NCBI GenBank assembly: GCA_036417435.1
Contig: CM070901.1
Coordinates: forward strand, 69,550,501 to 69,614,500
Source of the DNA: Inia geoffrensis
Taxonomy: Eukaryota > Chordata > Mammalia > Artiodactyla > Iniidae
Length of the DNA stretch: 64,000 nucleotides
Reading direction: 5' to 3'
Shown in pieces: positions 36,889 to 49,109 of this stretch; position 1 is the stretch's first letter; each line of letters opens with the position of its first letter. The notes below the pieces were generated by a model, which saw only the letters and a list, made by a program, of their open reading frames with translations, had not been told where the DNA came from and did no database searches. The position numbers and the translations under genes were made by a program.

Positions 36889-39443
36889 CCTGACTACTAC
36901 AAGCAACTCTATGCCAATAAAATGGACAACCTGGAAGAAATGGACAAATTCTTAGAAAGGTATAAACTTCCAAGACAGAACCAGGAAGAAATAGAAAATA
37001 TGAACAGACCGATCACAAGTAATGAAATTGAAACTGTGATTAAAAATCTTCCAACAAACAAAAGTCCAGGACCAGATGGCTTCACAGGTGAATTCTATCA
37101 AACATTTAGAGAAGAGCTAATACCCATCCTTCTCGAACTCTTCCAAAAAATTTCAGGGGAAGGAACACTCCCAAACTCATTCTATGAGGCCACCATCACC
37201 CTGATGCCAAAACCAGACAAAGACACTACAAGAAAAGAAAATTACAGACCGATATCACCGATGAATATAGATGCAAAAATCCTCAACAGAATACTAGCAA
37301 ACAAGTCCAACAACACATTAAAAGGATCATACACCATGGTCAGTGGGATTTATCCCAGGGATGCAAGGATTCTTCAATACATGCAAACCAATCAATGTGA
37401 TACACCATATTAACAAATTGAAAGATAAAAACCATATGATCATCTCAGTAGACACAGAAAAAGCTTTTGACAAAATTCAACACCCATTTATGATAAAAAC
37501 TCTCCAGAAAGTAGGCATAGAGAGAACCTACCTCAACATAATAAAGGCCATATACGACAAACCCACAGCAAACATCATTCTCAATGGTCAAAAACTGAAA
37601 GGATTTCCTCTAAGATCAGGAACAAGACAAGGTTGCACACTCTCACCACTATTACTCAACATAGTTTTGGAAGTCCTAGCCACAGCAATCAGAGAAGGAA
37701 AATAAGTAAAGCCGTCCCTGTTTGCTGATGACATGACACTATATATAGAGAATCCTACAGATGCCACCAGAAAACTACTAGAGCTAATCAATGAATTTGG
37801 TAAAGCTGCAGGATACAAAATTAATGCACAGAAATCTCTTGCATTCCGATACACTAACAATGAAAAATCTGAAAGAGAAATTAAGGAAACACTCCCATTT
37901 ACCATTGCAACAAAAAGAATAACAAACCTAGGAATAGACCTACCTAGGGAGACAAAAGACCTGTATTCAGAAAACTGTAAGACACTAATGAAAGAAATTA
38001 AAGATGATACCAACAGATGGAGAGATATACCATGTTCTTGGATTGGAAGAATCGATATTGTGAAAATGACTATACTACCCAAAGCAATCTACAGATTGAG
38101 CGCAATGCATATCAGATTACCAATGGCCTTTTTTATGGAACTAGAACAAAAAATCTTAAAATTTGTATGGAGACACAAAAGACCCCAAATAGCCAAAGCA
38201 GTCTTGAGGAAAAAAGACGGAGCTAGAGGAGTCAGACTCCCTGACTTCAGACTATACTACAAAGCTACAGGAATCAAGACAATATGGTACTGACACAAAA
38301 ACAGAAATATAGTTCAATGGAACAAGAGAGAAAGCCCAAAGATAAATCCACGCACCTATGATCAACTAATCTCTGACAAAGGAGGCAAGGATATACAATG
38401 GAGTAAAGACAGTCTCTTCAATAAGTGGTGCTGGGGAAACTGGACAGCTACATGTGAAAGAATGAAATTAGAACACTCCCTAACCCCATACACAAAAATA
38501 AACTCAAAATTGATTAGAGACCTAAATATAAGACTGGACACTATAAAACTCTTAGAGGAAAACATAGGAAGAACACTTTGACATAAATCACAGCAAGATC
38601 TTTTTTGATCCACCTCCTAGAGTAATGGAAATAAAAACAAAAATAAACAAATGGGACCTAATGAAACTCCAAAGCTTTTACACAGCAAAGGAAACCATAA
38701 ACAAGACAAAAAGACAACCCTCCGAATGGGAGAAAATATTTGCAAATGAATCAACGGACAAAGGATTAATCTCCAAAATATATAAACAGCTCATGCAACT
38801 CAATATTCAAAAAACAAATAACCCAATCCAAAAATGGCCAGAAGACCTAAATAGACATTTCTCCAAAGAAGACATACAGATGGCCAAGAAGCACATGAAA
38901 AGCTGCTCAACATCACTAATTATTAGAGAAATGCAAATCAAAACTACAGTGAGGTATCACCTCACACCAGTTAGAATGGGCATCATCAGAAAATATACAA
39001 ACAACAAATGCTGGAGAGGGTGTGGAGAAAAGGGAACACTTTTGCACTGTTGGTGGGAATGTAAATTGATACAGCCACTATGGAGAACAATATGGAGTTT
39101 CCTTAAAAAACTAAAAATAAAATTACCATATGACCCGGCAATCCCACTACTGGGCATATACCCAGAGAAAACCATAATTCTAAAAGACACGTGCACCCCA
39201 ATATTCATTGCAGCACTATTTACAATAGCCAGGTCATGGAAGCAACCTAAATGCCCATCGACCAATGAACTGATAAAGAAGATGTGGTACATATATACAA
39301 TAGAATATTACTCAGCCATAAAAAGAAACAAAATTGAGTTATTTGTAGTGAGGTGGATGGACCTAGAGTCTGTCATACAGAGTGAGGTAAGTCAGAAAGA
39401 GAAAAACAAATACTGTATGTTAACACATATATATGGAATCTAA
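36889..39443 (+). pseudogene. L1 ORF2 remnant (reverse transcriptase to C-terminus)
   Basis: ORF2 makes the endonuclease/reverse transcriptase that copies L1 RNA at nicked chromosomal DNA; this copy keeps only the later part. Visible: [15 protein letters not shown] near 37057, the motif-A-like [12 protein letters not shown] near 37450, [15 protein letters not shown] near 37615, the catalytic FADD near 37723, then the region beyond the polymerase, and a C-terminal Cys/His cluster [14 protein letters not shown] near 39022-39063. Lesions: a frame change between about 37306 and 37343, a TAA at 37703, a TGA at 38291 where Trp is expected, and a further frame change before 38625. Segments remain long and readable, so the copy is younger than the other L1s here, but it cannot act. 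Confidence 0.9.
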
Positions 39444-39822
39444 GAGAAAAAAATGTCATGAAGAACCTAGGGGTAAGACGGGAATAAAGGCACAAACCTA
39501 CTGGAGAATGGACTTGAGGATATGGGGAGGGGGAAGGGTAAGCTGTGACAAAGTGAGAGAGTGGCATGGACATATATACACTATAAAACGTAAACTAGAT
39601 AGCTAGTGGGAAGCAGCCACGTAGCACAGGGAGATCAGCTCGGTGGTTTGTGGCCACCTAGAGGGGTGGGATAGGGAGGGTGGCAGGGAGGGAGACACAA
39701 GAGGGAAGAGATATGGGAACATATGTATATGTATAACTGATTCACTTTGTTTTAAAGCAGAAACTAACACACCATTGTAAAGCAATTATACTCCAATAAA
39801 GATATAAAAAATAATAATAAAA
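36889..39822 (+). mobile_element. L1 retrotransposon, 5'-truncated, relatively young
   Basis: Starts within ORF2 just before the reverse transcriptase domain and runs through the ORF2 end (39443), the 3' UTR and a tail (aataaagatataaaaaataa). ORF1, the promoter and the endonuclease region are missing. No clear target duplication was found, partly because a second L1 tail follows directly. Confidence 0.9.
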
Positions 39823-40218
39823 AAGAAGATGTGGTACATATATACAATGGAATATTACACAGCTATAAAAAGGAATGAAATTGGGTCATTTGTTTGAGAT
39901 GTGGATGCATCTAGAGACTGTCATACAGAGTGAAATAAGTCAGAAAGAGAGAAACAAATATCGTATATTAACACATATATGTGGAACCTAGAAAAATGGT
40001 ACAGATGAACCGGTTTGCAGGGGAGAAATTGAGACACAGATGTGGAGAACAAATGTATGGACACCAATGGGGGAAAGTGGCGGGGGTTGGGGGTGGTGGT
40101 GGGATGAATTGGGAGATTGGGATTTACATGTATACACTGATGTGTTTAAAACGGATGACTAATAAGAACCTGCTGTATAAAAATAAATAAATAAAATTCA
40201 AAAATTCAAAAAAAAAGA
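39823..40218 (+). mobile_element. Second L1 3' end directly behind the first
   Basis: Starts aagaagatgtggtacatata, repeating the sequence at 39277, and runs through a different 3' UTR (G-rich 'ggcgggggttgggggtggtgg' region, 40080-40103) to a tail of ataaataaataaaattc. The UTR differs from that of the first L1, so it is another subfamily. Confidence 0.85.
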
Positions 40219-40364
40219 GTAATTCATTTTAGAAAAGCTCTGAAAATTGTAATTAGGTGTTGAAATTAATATTGAAAAATTGCAAAGGGGATGAACTTTT
40301 CATTACATTCTATCACTTTTTGGAAACACCGATTTTGGTTGAGGTGGTTCTCCAATTTTAAACA

Positions 40365-40397
<33 letters not shown>

Positions 40398-40595
40398 GTA
40401 CACAAATACACACTGACATATACATACATCTCTAGCTGCTTTGTTTCTCTGACCATGTAAGAGTGGTGCACTCTTCCTTTTCGACAAAGCTGTCGAACAG
40501 CTGAGTGACATCCTCTCTTGAACAAATAAAGCAGATGGACTTGTATGCAAAACCATCAAACAGGCTTTAGTGTAATATAGAAAATAATAAAATAA
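40219..40595. repeat. CA microsatellite (40361-40415) in unassigned sequence
   Basis: A CA run with a few interruptions. The remainder of the stretch holds nothing I recognise. Confidence 0.85.
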
Positions 40596-40599
40596 AAAA

Positions 40600-41640
40600 A
40601 TAAAATATAACCAAACCTACTAAATAGAATTTAGGAATGTTCTCTGTGTATACCTATGTGTGTGTGTGTGTGTGTCCTTTTTTGTAATCCAAATGGACTG
40701 TATTCTGTGTACTGTTATATGACTTGCTTTTTCACATAACAATACATTTGAGATGTCTTTACAAAACAATACATGAAGGTTTTTATCATTCATTTGAACA
40801 ATTGCATATAGTAAGGTAAGAGTATAACATAATTTATTTACCCTATTCTAAATATCCATGGATATTTAGACTGTTTGCAGTTTTGGGCATTTTTAAAGGG
40901 TATTATAAAGAAAATCACTTTATATATAAAGTTCATATATAATTGTATACTTCTGGGAGCACATCTATAGGATACATTCCTGAAAGTAAGACTTCTTAGT
41001 GATATGTGTATTCAAAAACTTCATAACTATTACCGAACTGAAACCCAAATAAGATGTATTAATTTACACACTTTTCATATACTTATTAATCATTTGTACT
41101 TCATTTGCTGTGAATGTCCATTTACATATCTTGCTCATTTTTCATATTCTGTCATCATTTTCTTGTAAGAGTTCTCTAATAAGGAAATATGACTTTTATT
41201 AGACATGTTGCAGTATTTTTCTCCTGTTTACCATTATTACTGAGTTTGTGAGTTTGAAATTTTATTAGCGTTTTATTTATGTGTTTATCAAGGCCTTCCT
41301 AACTCCAACATTATTTTTTTTAAGTACCCATGTCTTCTGTACTTTTTATGTTTCAGTATTTGATTCATCTGGAATCAAATTGGTTGTAAGAAACAAAGAT
41401 GTATTTCTTAAAATGAAATCAGATGCACCTTTTATTATTACCTCTAACTAGGCCATCGTCTCAACACCATATATCAAATAATACAAACGTCTCATATTTT
41501 TAATACATTATGCTACCGTATGCTAAATCTGCCCCCCCAATTATTCTTCTTTGGAATTTCCCCAGTTATTCTCACATTTAACAATTAATGGTATTTTTAT
41601 TGATTTCTCATTGTATTCACAGAAATTTAAGAATAAACAT
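40600..41640 (-). repeat. Old L1, antisense
   Basis: Reversed L1 text parallel to 32640-33900: 'atatgacttgctttttcaca', 'gaaagtaagacttcttagtg', 'gagttctctaataaggaaat', 'atcaaggccttcctaactcc', 'tttgattcatctggaatcaa'. A TG microsatellite lies at 40656-40675. Confidence 0.6.
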
Positions 41641-41759
41641 CTTTAGTCTATAATACTGAGGCTTTCTACCCAAAGCAAGATTTAAATGGTAATGTTTGTC
41701 TTCTTTTATGTGTTTTAGTAGGGTTTTAAAATATTCTTCATGTAGAAAATGAGTATTTT

Positions 41760-41974
41760 TGGGCTTCTCTGGTGGTGCAGTGGTTAGGAGTCTGCCTGCC
41801 AATGCAGGGGACACGGGTTTGTGCCCTGGTCCGGGAGGATCCCACGTGCTGCGAAGCGGCTGGGCCCATGAGCTGTGGCCGCTGGGCCTGCGTGTCCGGA
41901 GCCTGTACTCCATGACGGGAGAGGCCACAACAGTGAGAGGCCTGCATACCACAAAAAAAAAATAAAGAAAAAAA
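41760..41974 (+). mobile_element. CHR-type short SINE
   Basis: Head gggcttctctggtggtgcag, poly-A tail with g interruptions. Flanked by gaaaat(g/t)agtatttt, 15 bp with one mismatch, at 41745-41759 and 41975-41989. Confidence 0.94.
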
Positions 41975-41989
41975 GAAAATTAGTATTTT

Positions 41990-42850
41990 CTATTTCCATG
42001 TATTTGATCTGTTTTGTTTCATTTACGAATGAGATATCTTCTTCCATTATATTTTCTAAAGAACTATTATTTTCATCACTTATCTTTCCAGTTCATTCTC
42101 ACTGGTATCTTAATCTAAATAATTCCTCAATTTATAAAGCCCTACATTTTATATCTATGTTTATTTCTGTCATTTTCAAAGTTCCATGTTACTGCCCCCT
42201 TCTGTCCTCCCCACCCTGTTAAAACTCCACAGACTATCATTTCATTGCATTCACCTTTAATTCATGTGCCCCTGTCTTACCTGGCATAATACCAATCTTG
42301 ATTAAATCAAATTTTCCTCTTGTGCAGAGCACCCACGCAGCTGAACTTCACTGGTGGAAAATATATTCTTATGATAACTAGTCTTACTTAGAAGTCATGA
42401 CATTTAACACTAAGTGGGGTCTTGATGTTACTGGGGAACCCCTCTGTATTCCTGCCTACCATTTTTTCTCTCACTGTCTTTGCACTTTTCACACATTCTT
42501 TTCTATTCTCTAACTTCCAAAGATTCTTCCTTATCCTTTTTAAAGCACATGACTTTATTTTCTGTTTCATTAAGAACAATTAAATCAGTTAGGAGAGATC
42601 TTCCATGTAGTCCCACCAACACATCAACCCAACCATGTGCATCTATGCTCAGTACCAATCCTTGTGTACTCTCACTGTGGGGAGCACTCCATATACGTCA
42701 AACAAGACCATCTATGCACTTGTACACTGCACCCCAGTCGCCTTTCCCTTACTCAGGACTTTGCTTTAGCAGTTTTCCTCTATGTCTTTTGAATCATCAA
42801 ATTTGCATTAGATCACTTTCATTTATAAACTTGTTTGTAATTTTCCTCAT
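41990..42850. other. No gene seen; may include older L2 sequence
   Basis: Pyrimidine-rich on the plus strand. A 129-codon frame (42480-42869) has no recognisable features. Confidence 0.35.
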
Positions 42851-42854
42851 CCTA

Positions 42855-44180
42855 AAAGAACAAACATAAAGGCCAATAAAAACAACCTTCCTGTGATCCC
42901 ATATCCTTCTCCAGCTATGGGATCATTTATTTGCTCCCTTTTACATCAAAACTCTTTGAAGGAATTGCATTGTCTTCAGTTTCTCTCCTTTGTTCTCTTG
43001 AATTCACACTAAACAGGCTTTTATCACCATCTCTCATACAGATTTTTTTCCATGAGACCGAACACCTCATATTGCCAAATCTAACAATCAATTCTAACAC
43101 AACGGACTTGGCATATTGGCAGCATTGGACCCAACTGACTAATTTCTCTTACTTGGAAATCTCTTTTCATGTGGTTTCCAGGACACACACTTTTTTAGTT
43201 TTCATATTTTCCCCTTCCAACGTCATTTTTCTTTCCTCCTCAATCTCATGATGTTGGACTACCTCAAGTTTCAGCCACAAACCACTTCTGCATTTACAGT
43301 TGCAACCTAGTGATCACTTCCTCTTCTGGCTTTAAACAATTTCCAAACTTAAATCTCCACTCCATACTTCTTTCCAAAATCCAAAGTTGTATGTTCAACT
43401 GTCATCTCATTTTCTCTTCTTGAATATCTCCTCAGTATCTCAAATAGAACATCTCCCCAACTGAACCGATAAACTCTTCACTCAAAGGGACACTTTGTTC
43501 TAAGCTGCCATCACCTCTAACTTGGACCACAGCAGCAAGGTCCTGACTGGCCTCTCCCTGCTTCTCCTTTGGGTCTGGGGGTTGATTACAGTAGCAGTCA
43601 GAGTAAAGATTTTAATGTCTAAATCAAATCAGGTAGCCCTTTTGTTCAGATGGCTCTACAATGAATTTTTAACTCTCTTAGAATAAAATTCAAAGTCCTT
43701 ACCATAGCTTATAAGACCACAGTTTCAATCTTCCCCTTAATTGCCTTGGTCATTACCATCCAGCCACACTGGCCTTGTTCCTCACACATGCCAAGGTTAA
43801 CCTCTCCCTAGATCTTATCTTAGCTTGGAGCACTATTCCCCCACATTCTATGTGGCTCACTCACTCCTTCATTCATTCTTCTGCTCAAACATCACCTTTC
43901 CCAACCACCTGATCTAAATGGGCTACTGTTTCCTGCTTCCAGGAATGACTATCCTTTTGTTCTTTTTTCCTTTTGCTTTTTCTCCAAACACTATCACTTC
44001 CCAAAATAACAGTACATGTAACTTATATACTTTTAAAATCATCTATGTTCCTTTGGAAAATAAGTTCTGTGACAGCAGGAACTTTACTTCATTCACTGCT
44101 TGTTTGTTTTTGTTAATGATTTTTGCTCTCCTCTGTTTGGTATTTTGCCTGGAATACAGTTTTCCATCCCTTATTTTCAA
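42855..44180 (+). repeat. Long L2 LINE relic
   Basis: About 1.3 kb follows the L2 reverse transcriptase and 3' region in order: 'tgctcccttttacatcaaaa', 'catattgccaaatctaacaa', 'gtggtttccaggacacacac', 'aatatctcctcagtatctca', 'ccacagcagcaaggtcctga', 'ataaaattcaaagtccttac', 'ccagccacactggccttgtt'. All frames are ruined. L2 was active before the radiation of placental mammals. Confidence 0.75.
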
Positions 44181-44269
44181 ACTTCCTGTTTTGTTTTAGG
44201 TAGCGATAAGTGTTAAAAAAAACAAAACAAAACAAACAAAAACATAAAACACCTAACAGAGTGCCCACA

Positions 44270-44790
44270 TTGGTGGGCATTACAGTAGATGAAGTGATCA
44301 AGGAAGGAATCCCTAAAGATTACTTCTCATTTCTGTTGAGGCTTGAATGATAGAGAATGAACATGCATAAATGAATGAATGGGAATCTGGAGAAAAAGGA
44401 ACTCTAGACTGAAGGAATAGCAAGTATAATGTTCCTAAGTGGGAATAAACCTATGTTGATAGTTACCGGACTAGTAGGTAAGAGGTTAGACATAAGAGAT
44501 TAGGTCATTCTTAATGGCATGGAGTGACAAGGACAGGTAGGGCCTATAGGTCATCATGAGGAGAGTAAATTACATTCCAAATACAATGGGAATCCATTGG
44601 GTATTTTTAATTAGGGGAAGAGCATGATCTGATTTTCATCTTTAAAAGATAACTTTGGCTGTTGTGTAGAGAATTGATTGGAAAAGAATAAGAATAAACA
44701 AGGAGAGTAGATACTGAAAGAAGATTGTTTCTGTATAGGAGCAGTTTCAGTGGAGATGGAAGGAAATGGATAAATTTGTTTTGTAGGTAG
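44270..44790 (+). repeat. Ancient mammalian repeat, family unsure
   Basis: The 'aaatacaatgggaatccatt', 'agcatgatctgattttcatc' and 'ggctgttgtgtagagaattg' blocks belong to a known old interspersed repeat whose name I cannot give. A related, weaker stretch lies at 61950-62420. Confidence 0.45.
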
Positions 44791-45029
44791 AACTGACAAA
44801 ACTTGTCAGGAAATACTACTCGACATGGCCTCAAAGGCTAATTTTCTCTCCCCTTTCAGTAATTTGGCAAAGAGCTGACAGTGGAAGAATAGGTTGATAC
44901 TAGCTGCTGAGTTCTTGATGCTCCCTCTTCTAACAAGGATCTTTCAACTAAGAAGCTCCTGTTGTTATGTAATCACTTAGATGTTTCCTGTTCCTCTTTT
45001 TTTTTTTTTAATGTGAAACTCCTGTGAAA

Positions 45030-45536
45030 GATCATATAATTATATCAACTTGACAGAGAGAAACATTTGACAAAATCCAGCACCCATATACGACAAAAAC
45101 TCTTAGTAAGTTAAGAATCGAAGGGAATTATCTCAGTTTGATAAAGAGCATATCAATAGGATCATACTTAATGGTGAAAGACTGAATGCTTCCTTCCTAA
45201 AATCAGGGACAAGGCAAGGATATCTGCTCTCACCACTCTTATTTAACATGGTAATGGAAGTTCGGCCTACTGCAATAAGACACAAAGAGGAAATAAAAGG
45301 CATATAGATCAGAAAGGAAGACGTAAAACTGCCCGTATTTATGTGGGTGACATAATTATCTATGTAGAAAGACCCAAGGCATTTGCAAAAGCAAAATAAA
45401 ACAAAAACACTTCCTAGAAGTAGTGAGTTAGGTAAGGTTACAGCATACAGTATCAACATATGAAAATTAATCACATTTCTATATACTAACAGTGAAAATG
45501 AGGGAACCAAGATTAAAAGCGCAATATCATTTACAG
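45030..45536 (+). repeat. Old L1 ORF2 fragment, part 1
   Basis: 'aaacatttgacaaaatccag' (RT motif A region), 'aatcagggacaaggcaagga' and 'gcagg' context; interrupted by the hAT element at 45537. Frame broken. Confidence 0.8.
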
Positions 45537-46167
45537 CAGGGGTCCCCAACCCCTGGGCCATGGACCACTACTGCTCCATGGCCTTTTAGGAACCAGGCTG
45601 CTCAGCAGGAGGTGAGCAGTGGGAGAGTGAGCAAAGCTTCATCTGTATTTACAGCCGCTCCCCATGGCTCGCATTATTGCCTGAGCTCCACTTCCTGTCA
45701 GATCAGCAGTGACATTAGAATCTCATAGGAGCATGAACCCCACTATGAACCATGCATGCAAGGGATCTAAGTTGAGTGCTCCTTATGAGAATTTAATGCC
45801 TGATGATCTGAGGTGGAGCTGAGGCAGTGATGCTAGTGCTGGGGAGCAGCTGAAAATACAGATTATCATCAGCAGAGAGGTTTGACTGCGTGGAGACCAT
45901 AATAAATCAACTCTTTTCTGGCTCATATCAAAGCCTGATCAGTGAGTGGCAAGTGAAAACAAGCTCAGGGCTCCCACTGATTCTGCATTATGGTGAGTTG
46001 TATAATTATTTCATTATATATTACAATGTGATAATAATAGAAATAAAATACACAATAAATGTAATGCGCTTGAATCATCCCCAAACCATCCCCCCCCAAC
46101 ACCGGTCTGTGGAAAGATTGTCTTCCATGAAACGAGTCCCTGGTGCCAAAAATGTTGGGGACCACTG
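45537..46167 (+). mobile_element. hAT-Charlie-type DNA transposon, non-autonomous
   Basis: Terminal inverted repeats caggggtccccaac and gttggggaccactg, with a perfect 8-bp target duplication atttacag (45529-45536 and 46168-46175), as expected of hAT elements. The inside carries mirrored arms and no transposase. It resembles the MER1-like group. Confidence 0.92.
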
Positions 46168-46850
46168 ATTTACAGCTTCTCCAAAGAAAATGAAACATTT
46201 ATATATATGCTTAACAAAACATGTATAAGATTTGTATGCTGAAAAACTACTAAATGACGGTGAAAGAAATCAAAGAAGACTTAAATGGAGAGACATACTT
46301 TGGTCATGAACTGGAAGACTCAATGCTATAAAGTTGTCAAATTTTCCTTAAATTGATCTATAGATTTAATGCAATTCCTATAAAAATCCTGGCAAGCTTT
46401 TTTGTAGACATAGACAAGCTTATTCTAAAATTGATATGGAGATGCACAGGCCTTAGACTAAAGACCTAAACTAAAATAATCCTGATAAAGAAGAATAATG
46501 TGAGAGGAATCACTCTACCCAAAATTAAGATTTACTATACAGCTACATTAATCAAGATACTGTGGTATTGGTGGAGCAGTAGACACATAGATCATTAGAA
46601 CAGAGTGGAAAACTCAGAATTTGATGCACAGAAATATGCTCAACTGATTTTTGACAAATGTGCAAAATGGAAGATGGTTGCCCTTAAAAAAAAATTGAAC
46701 TGAAGCAATTGGATATCTGTAGGCAAAAATTTAACCTTGATCTAAATCTCACAGCTTATTACCAAAAACCTCACAATGGATCATTGACTTAAATGTAAAA
46801 AACAAAACTGTAAAACTTCTAGAAAATATTATAGAAAAATGTGTAAAATA
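46168..46850 (+). repeat. Old L1 ORF2 fragment, part 2
   Basis: Continues part 1 after the hAT: 'gaaactcaatgctataaagt'-type text, 'aatgcaattcctataaaaat', 'gtagacacatagatcattag'. It stops at about 46850 where a second L1 begins. Confidence 0.75.
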
Positions 46851-48350
46851 TGGAAATAAAAAAGACCCCAAATAGCCAAGACAATCTTGAGAAGAGTAAA
46901 GCTGAGGTATCATACTCCCTGATTTTGAATTATATTACAAAACTACAATAATCAAAACAGTATGGTGCTGACACCAAGACAGACACATAGATCAGTGGAA
47001 CAGAATAGAAAGCCCAGAAATCAACCCACTCTTATATGGGCAATTAATCTATGACAAACAAAACAATATAAAATGGGGAGTGGGCAACCTCTTCAATAAA
47101 TGGTTTTGTGAAAACAGGACAGCTACATGCAAATGAATCAAAATAGACTACTCTCTCATACCATGCACAAAAATAAATTCAAAATGGATTAAAGACTTAA
47201 ATGTAAGACCTGAAACCATGAAACTTTTAGAGGAAAACATAGGTAGTAAACTCTTTGACATTTATCTTAGTGATATTGTTTTTGGATATGTCTCCTCAGG
47301 CAAGGGCAACAAAAGCAAAAATAAATAAATGGGATGGCATCAAGCTTAAAAGCTTTTTCACAGTGAAGGAAACTATCAGCAAAATGAAAAAGCCACCTAG
47401 TGAATAAGAGAAGATATTTGCAAATGATAGATCCAATAAGGGGTTTTTTAAAAAGCTCATACAATTCAACATCAAAAAAAAACAAACCACCCAATTGAAA
47501 ATGGACAGAAGGCCTGAGTAGACATTTTTTCCAAAGAAGACATACAAATGGCCAACAGGCACATGAAAAGATGCTCAGCATCACTAATCCTCAGGGAAAT
47601 GCAAATGAAAACCACAATGAGACATTACCTCACACCTGTCAGAATGGCTATTATCAAAAAGATAACAAATAACAAGTTGTGGTGAGAATGTGGAGGAAAG
47701 GGAACCCTCATACACTATTAATGGAAATGTAAATTGGTAGAGCCACTATGGAAAACAGTATGGAGATTCCTGAAAAAATTAAAAATAAAATTATCATTTG
47801 ACCCAGAAATTCCACTCCTGAGTATTTATCAGAAGAAAACAAAAACACTAATTAGAAAAGTTACATGCCCTCCAGTGTTCATTACAGCATTATTTACAAT
47901 AGCCAAGATATGTAAGCAACCTAAGTGTCCATCAATAGATGAATGGTTAAAGAAGATGTGGTAAATATTTACAATGGAATATTATTCAGCCATAAAAAGA
48001 ATGAAATCTTGCCATTTGTGACAACATTGATGGACCTAGAGGGTATTATGCTAAGTGAAAGAAGTTAAACACATACTGTATGATTTCACTTATATGTGGC
48101 ATCTAGAAAGCAAAACAAATGAACAAACATAACAAAGCAGAAACAGAGTCACAGAGAACAAACAGGTGGTTGCCAGAGGGGAAAGGAATGGGAGGAGGAA
48201 AGAAATAGGTGAGGGATATTGAGGTACAAAACTTCCATTTGCAAAATAAATGAGTCATGGTTATGAACATAACTATGTACATCTTTGTATGGTGACATCG
48301 TAACTAGGGTTATCATGGTTGATCACTTTGAAATGTAAAAAATAAAAAAC
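46851..48350 (+). repeat. Second L1, ORF2 end and 3' UTR
   Basis: Starts aaagaccccaaatagccaag and repeats ORF2 sequence already present in the fragment upstream ('gacacatagatcagtggaac'), so it is a separate insertion. A readable C-terminal ORF2 piece lies at 47734-47964. It runs to the 3' UTR and a weak A-rich tail. Confidence 0.8.
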
Positions 48351-48725
48351 AGAAGGAGACTTAAACCAATGGAAAATAATACTATGTTTTTAATATGGAG
48401 GCTCAAGATCATTAAAATGTTAGTTTTTCATAAATTAGTTAATAAATGCAGTAGGATTTCAATAAAATAATACCAGAGTTTGGTTCGCTTGTATGTATGT
48501 AACTGTGCTGAGTATGTGTGTGTGTTGGGGAGGGGTGTAAGTTAAACAAGCTGCTTCTAAAATTTATATGAAAAATTTAAACAGGCAAAACACCTAAAAA
48601 TATTCTGAAGGAAGAATAATGGCAGGTAACTACCTCTATTAGATAATAAAACATCTTTAAAAATCTATGGTAATTAATGTTGTTAACACATTAAATAAAT
48701 GCAACAGAATAAAAATTCTACATTA
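48351..48725 (+). repeat. Old L1 ORF2 scrap
   Basis: 'agctgcttctaaaatttata' and 'aaatctatggtaattaatg' resemble ORF2 text; heavily decayed. Confidence 0.4.
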
Positions 48726-49065
48726 TTTCCATATTTCACATTGTTTCAGAGGACTTCCATTTGCCCCAGGGAAGGGTAAGCCCAAAAGAATCCAGAAAAA
48801 AAAGGTCAGTTGAATTTCAAAAAGATTTTTTTAAACTCATAACTAAAATATTTGTCTTAAAAGCTGAAATAGTTTTTAACTTTAGCAAACTTTTCTAGAG
48901 AGGAAAGCTACATTTAGTTTACAAAGAATTATTTTGAATATCAAAAGTCTAAGCACTAAAATTACTTTGTATATGAAATGTATAATGTAAACTACTACAG
49001 AGTTAGGAATAACTTAGGTTTTTTCTGCCAAAATAAAATAAAGGTATCCAGCTTTGTGGACTTCT

Positions 49066-49105
49066 CCCAATATCCAACTAACACTGGAGTTAGTTGGATA
49101 TTGGG
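49066..49105. repeat. Perfect 17-bp inverted repeat with 6-base loop
   Basis: Arms 49066-49082 and 49089-49105 are exact reverse complements (left arm begins cccaatatcc); the loop is actgga. The transcript of either strand would fold into a stable hairpin. No surrounding transposon structure is visible, and outside the arms pairing continues only with mismatches. Confidence 0.9.
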
Positions 49106-49109
49106 GAAG

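Noticed and set aside
37588..38082. 164-codon frame antisense to the L1
   Set aside because: It is the mirror of ORF2 coding sequence, a common artefact of L1.
40361..40415. Regularly spaced short repeats that could suggest an array
   Set aside because: A plain CA microsatellite; the genome is mammalian, so no CRISPR array is expected or seen.
42480..42869. 129-codon plus-strand frame
   Set aside because: Overlaps the start of an old L2 region, has no conserved features and no exon signals that I can defend.
45133..45561. 142-codon minus-strand frame
   Set aside because: Antisense of L1 ORF2 running into the hAT element.
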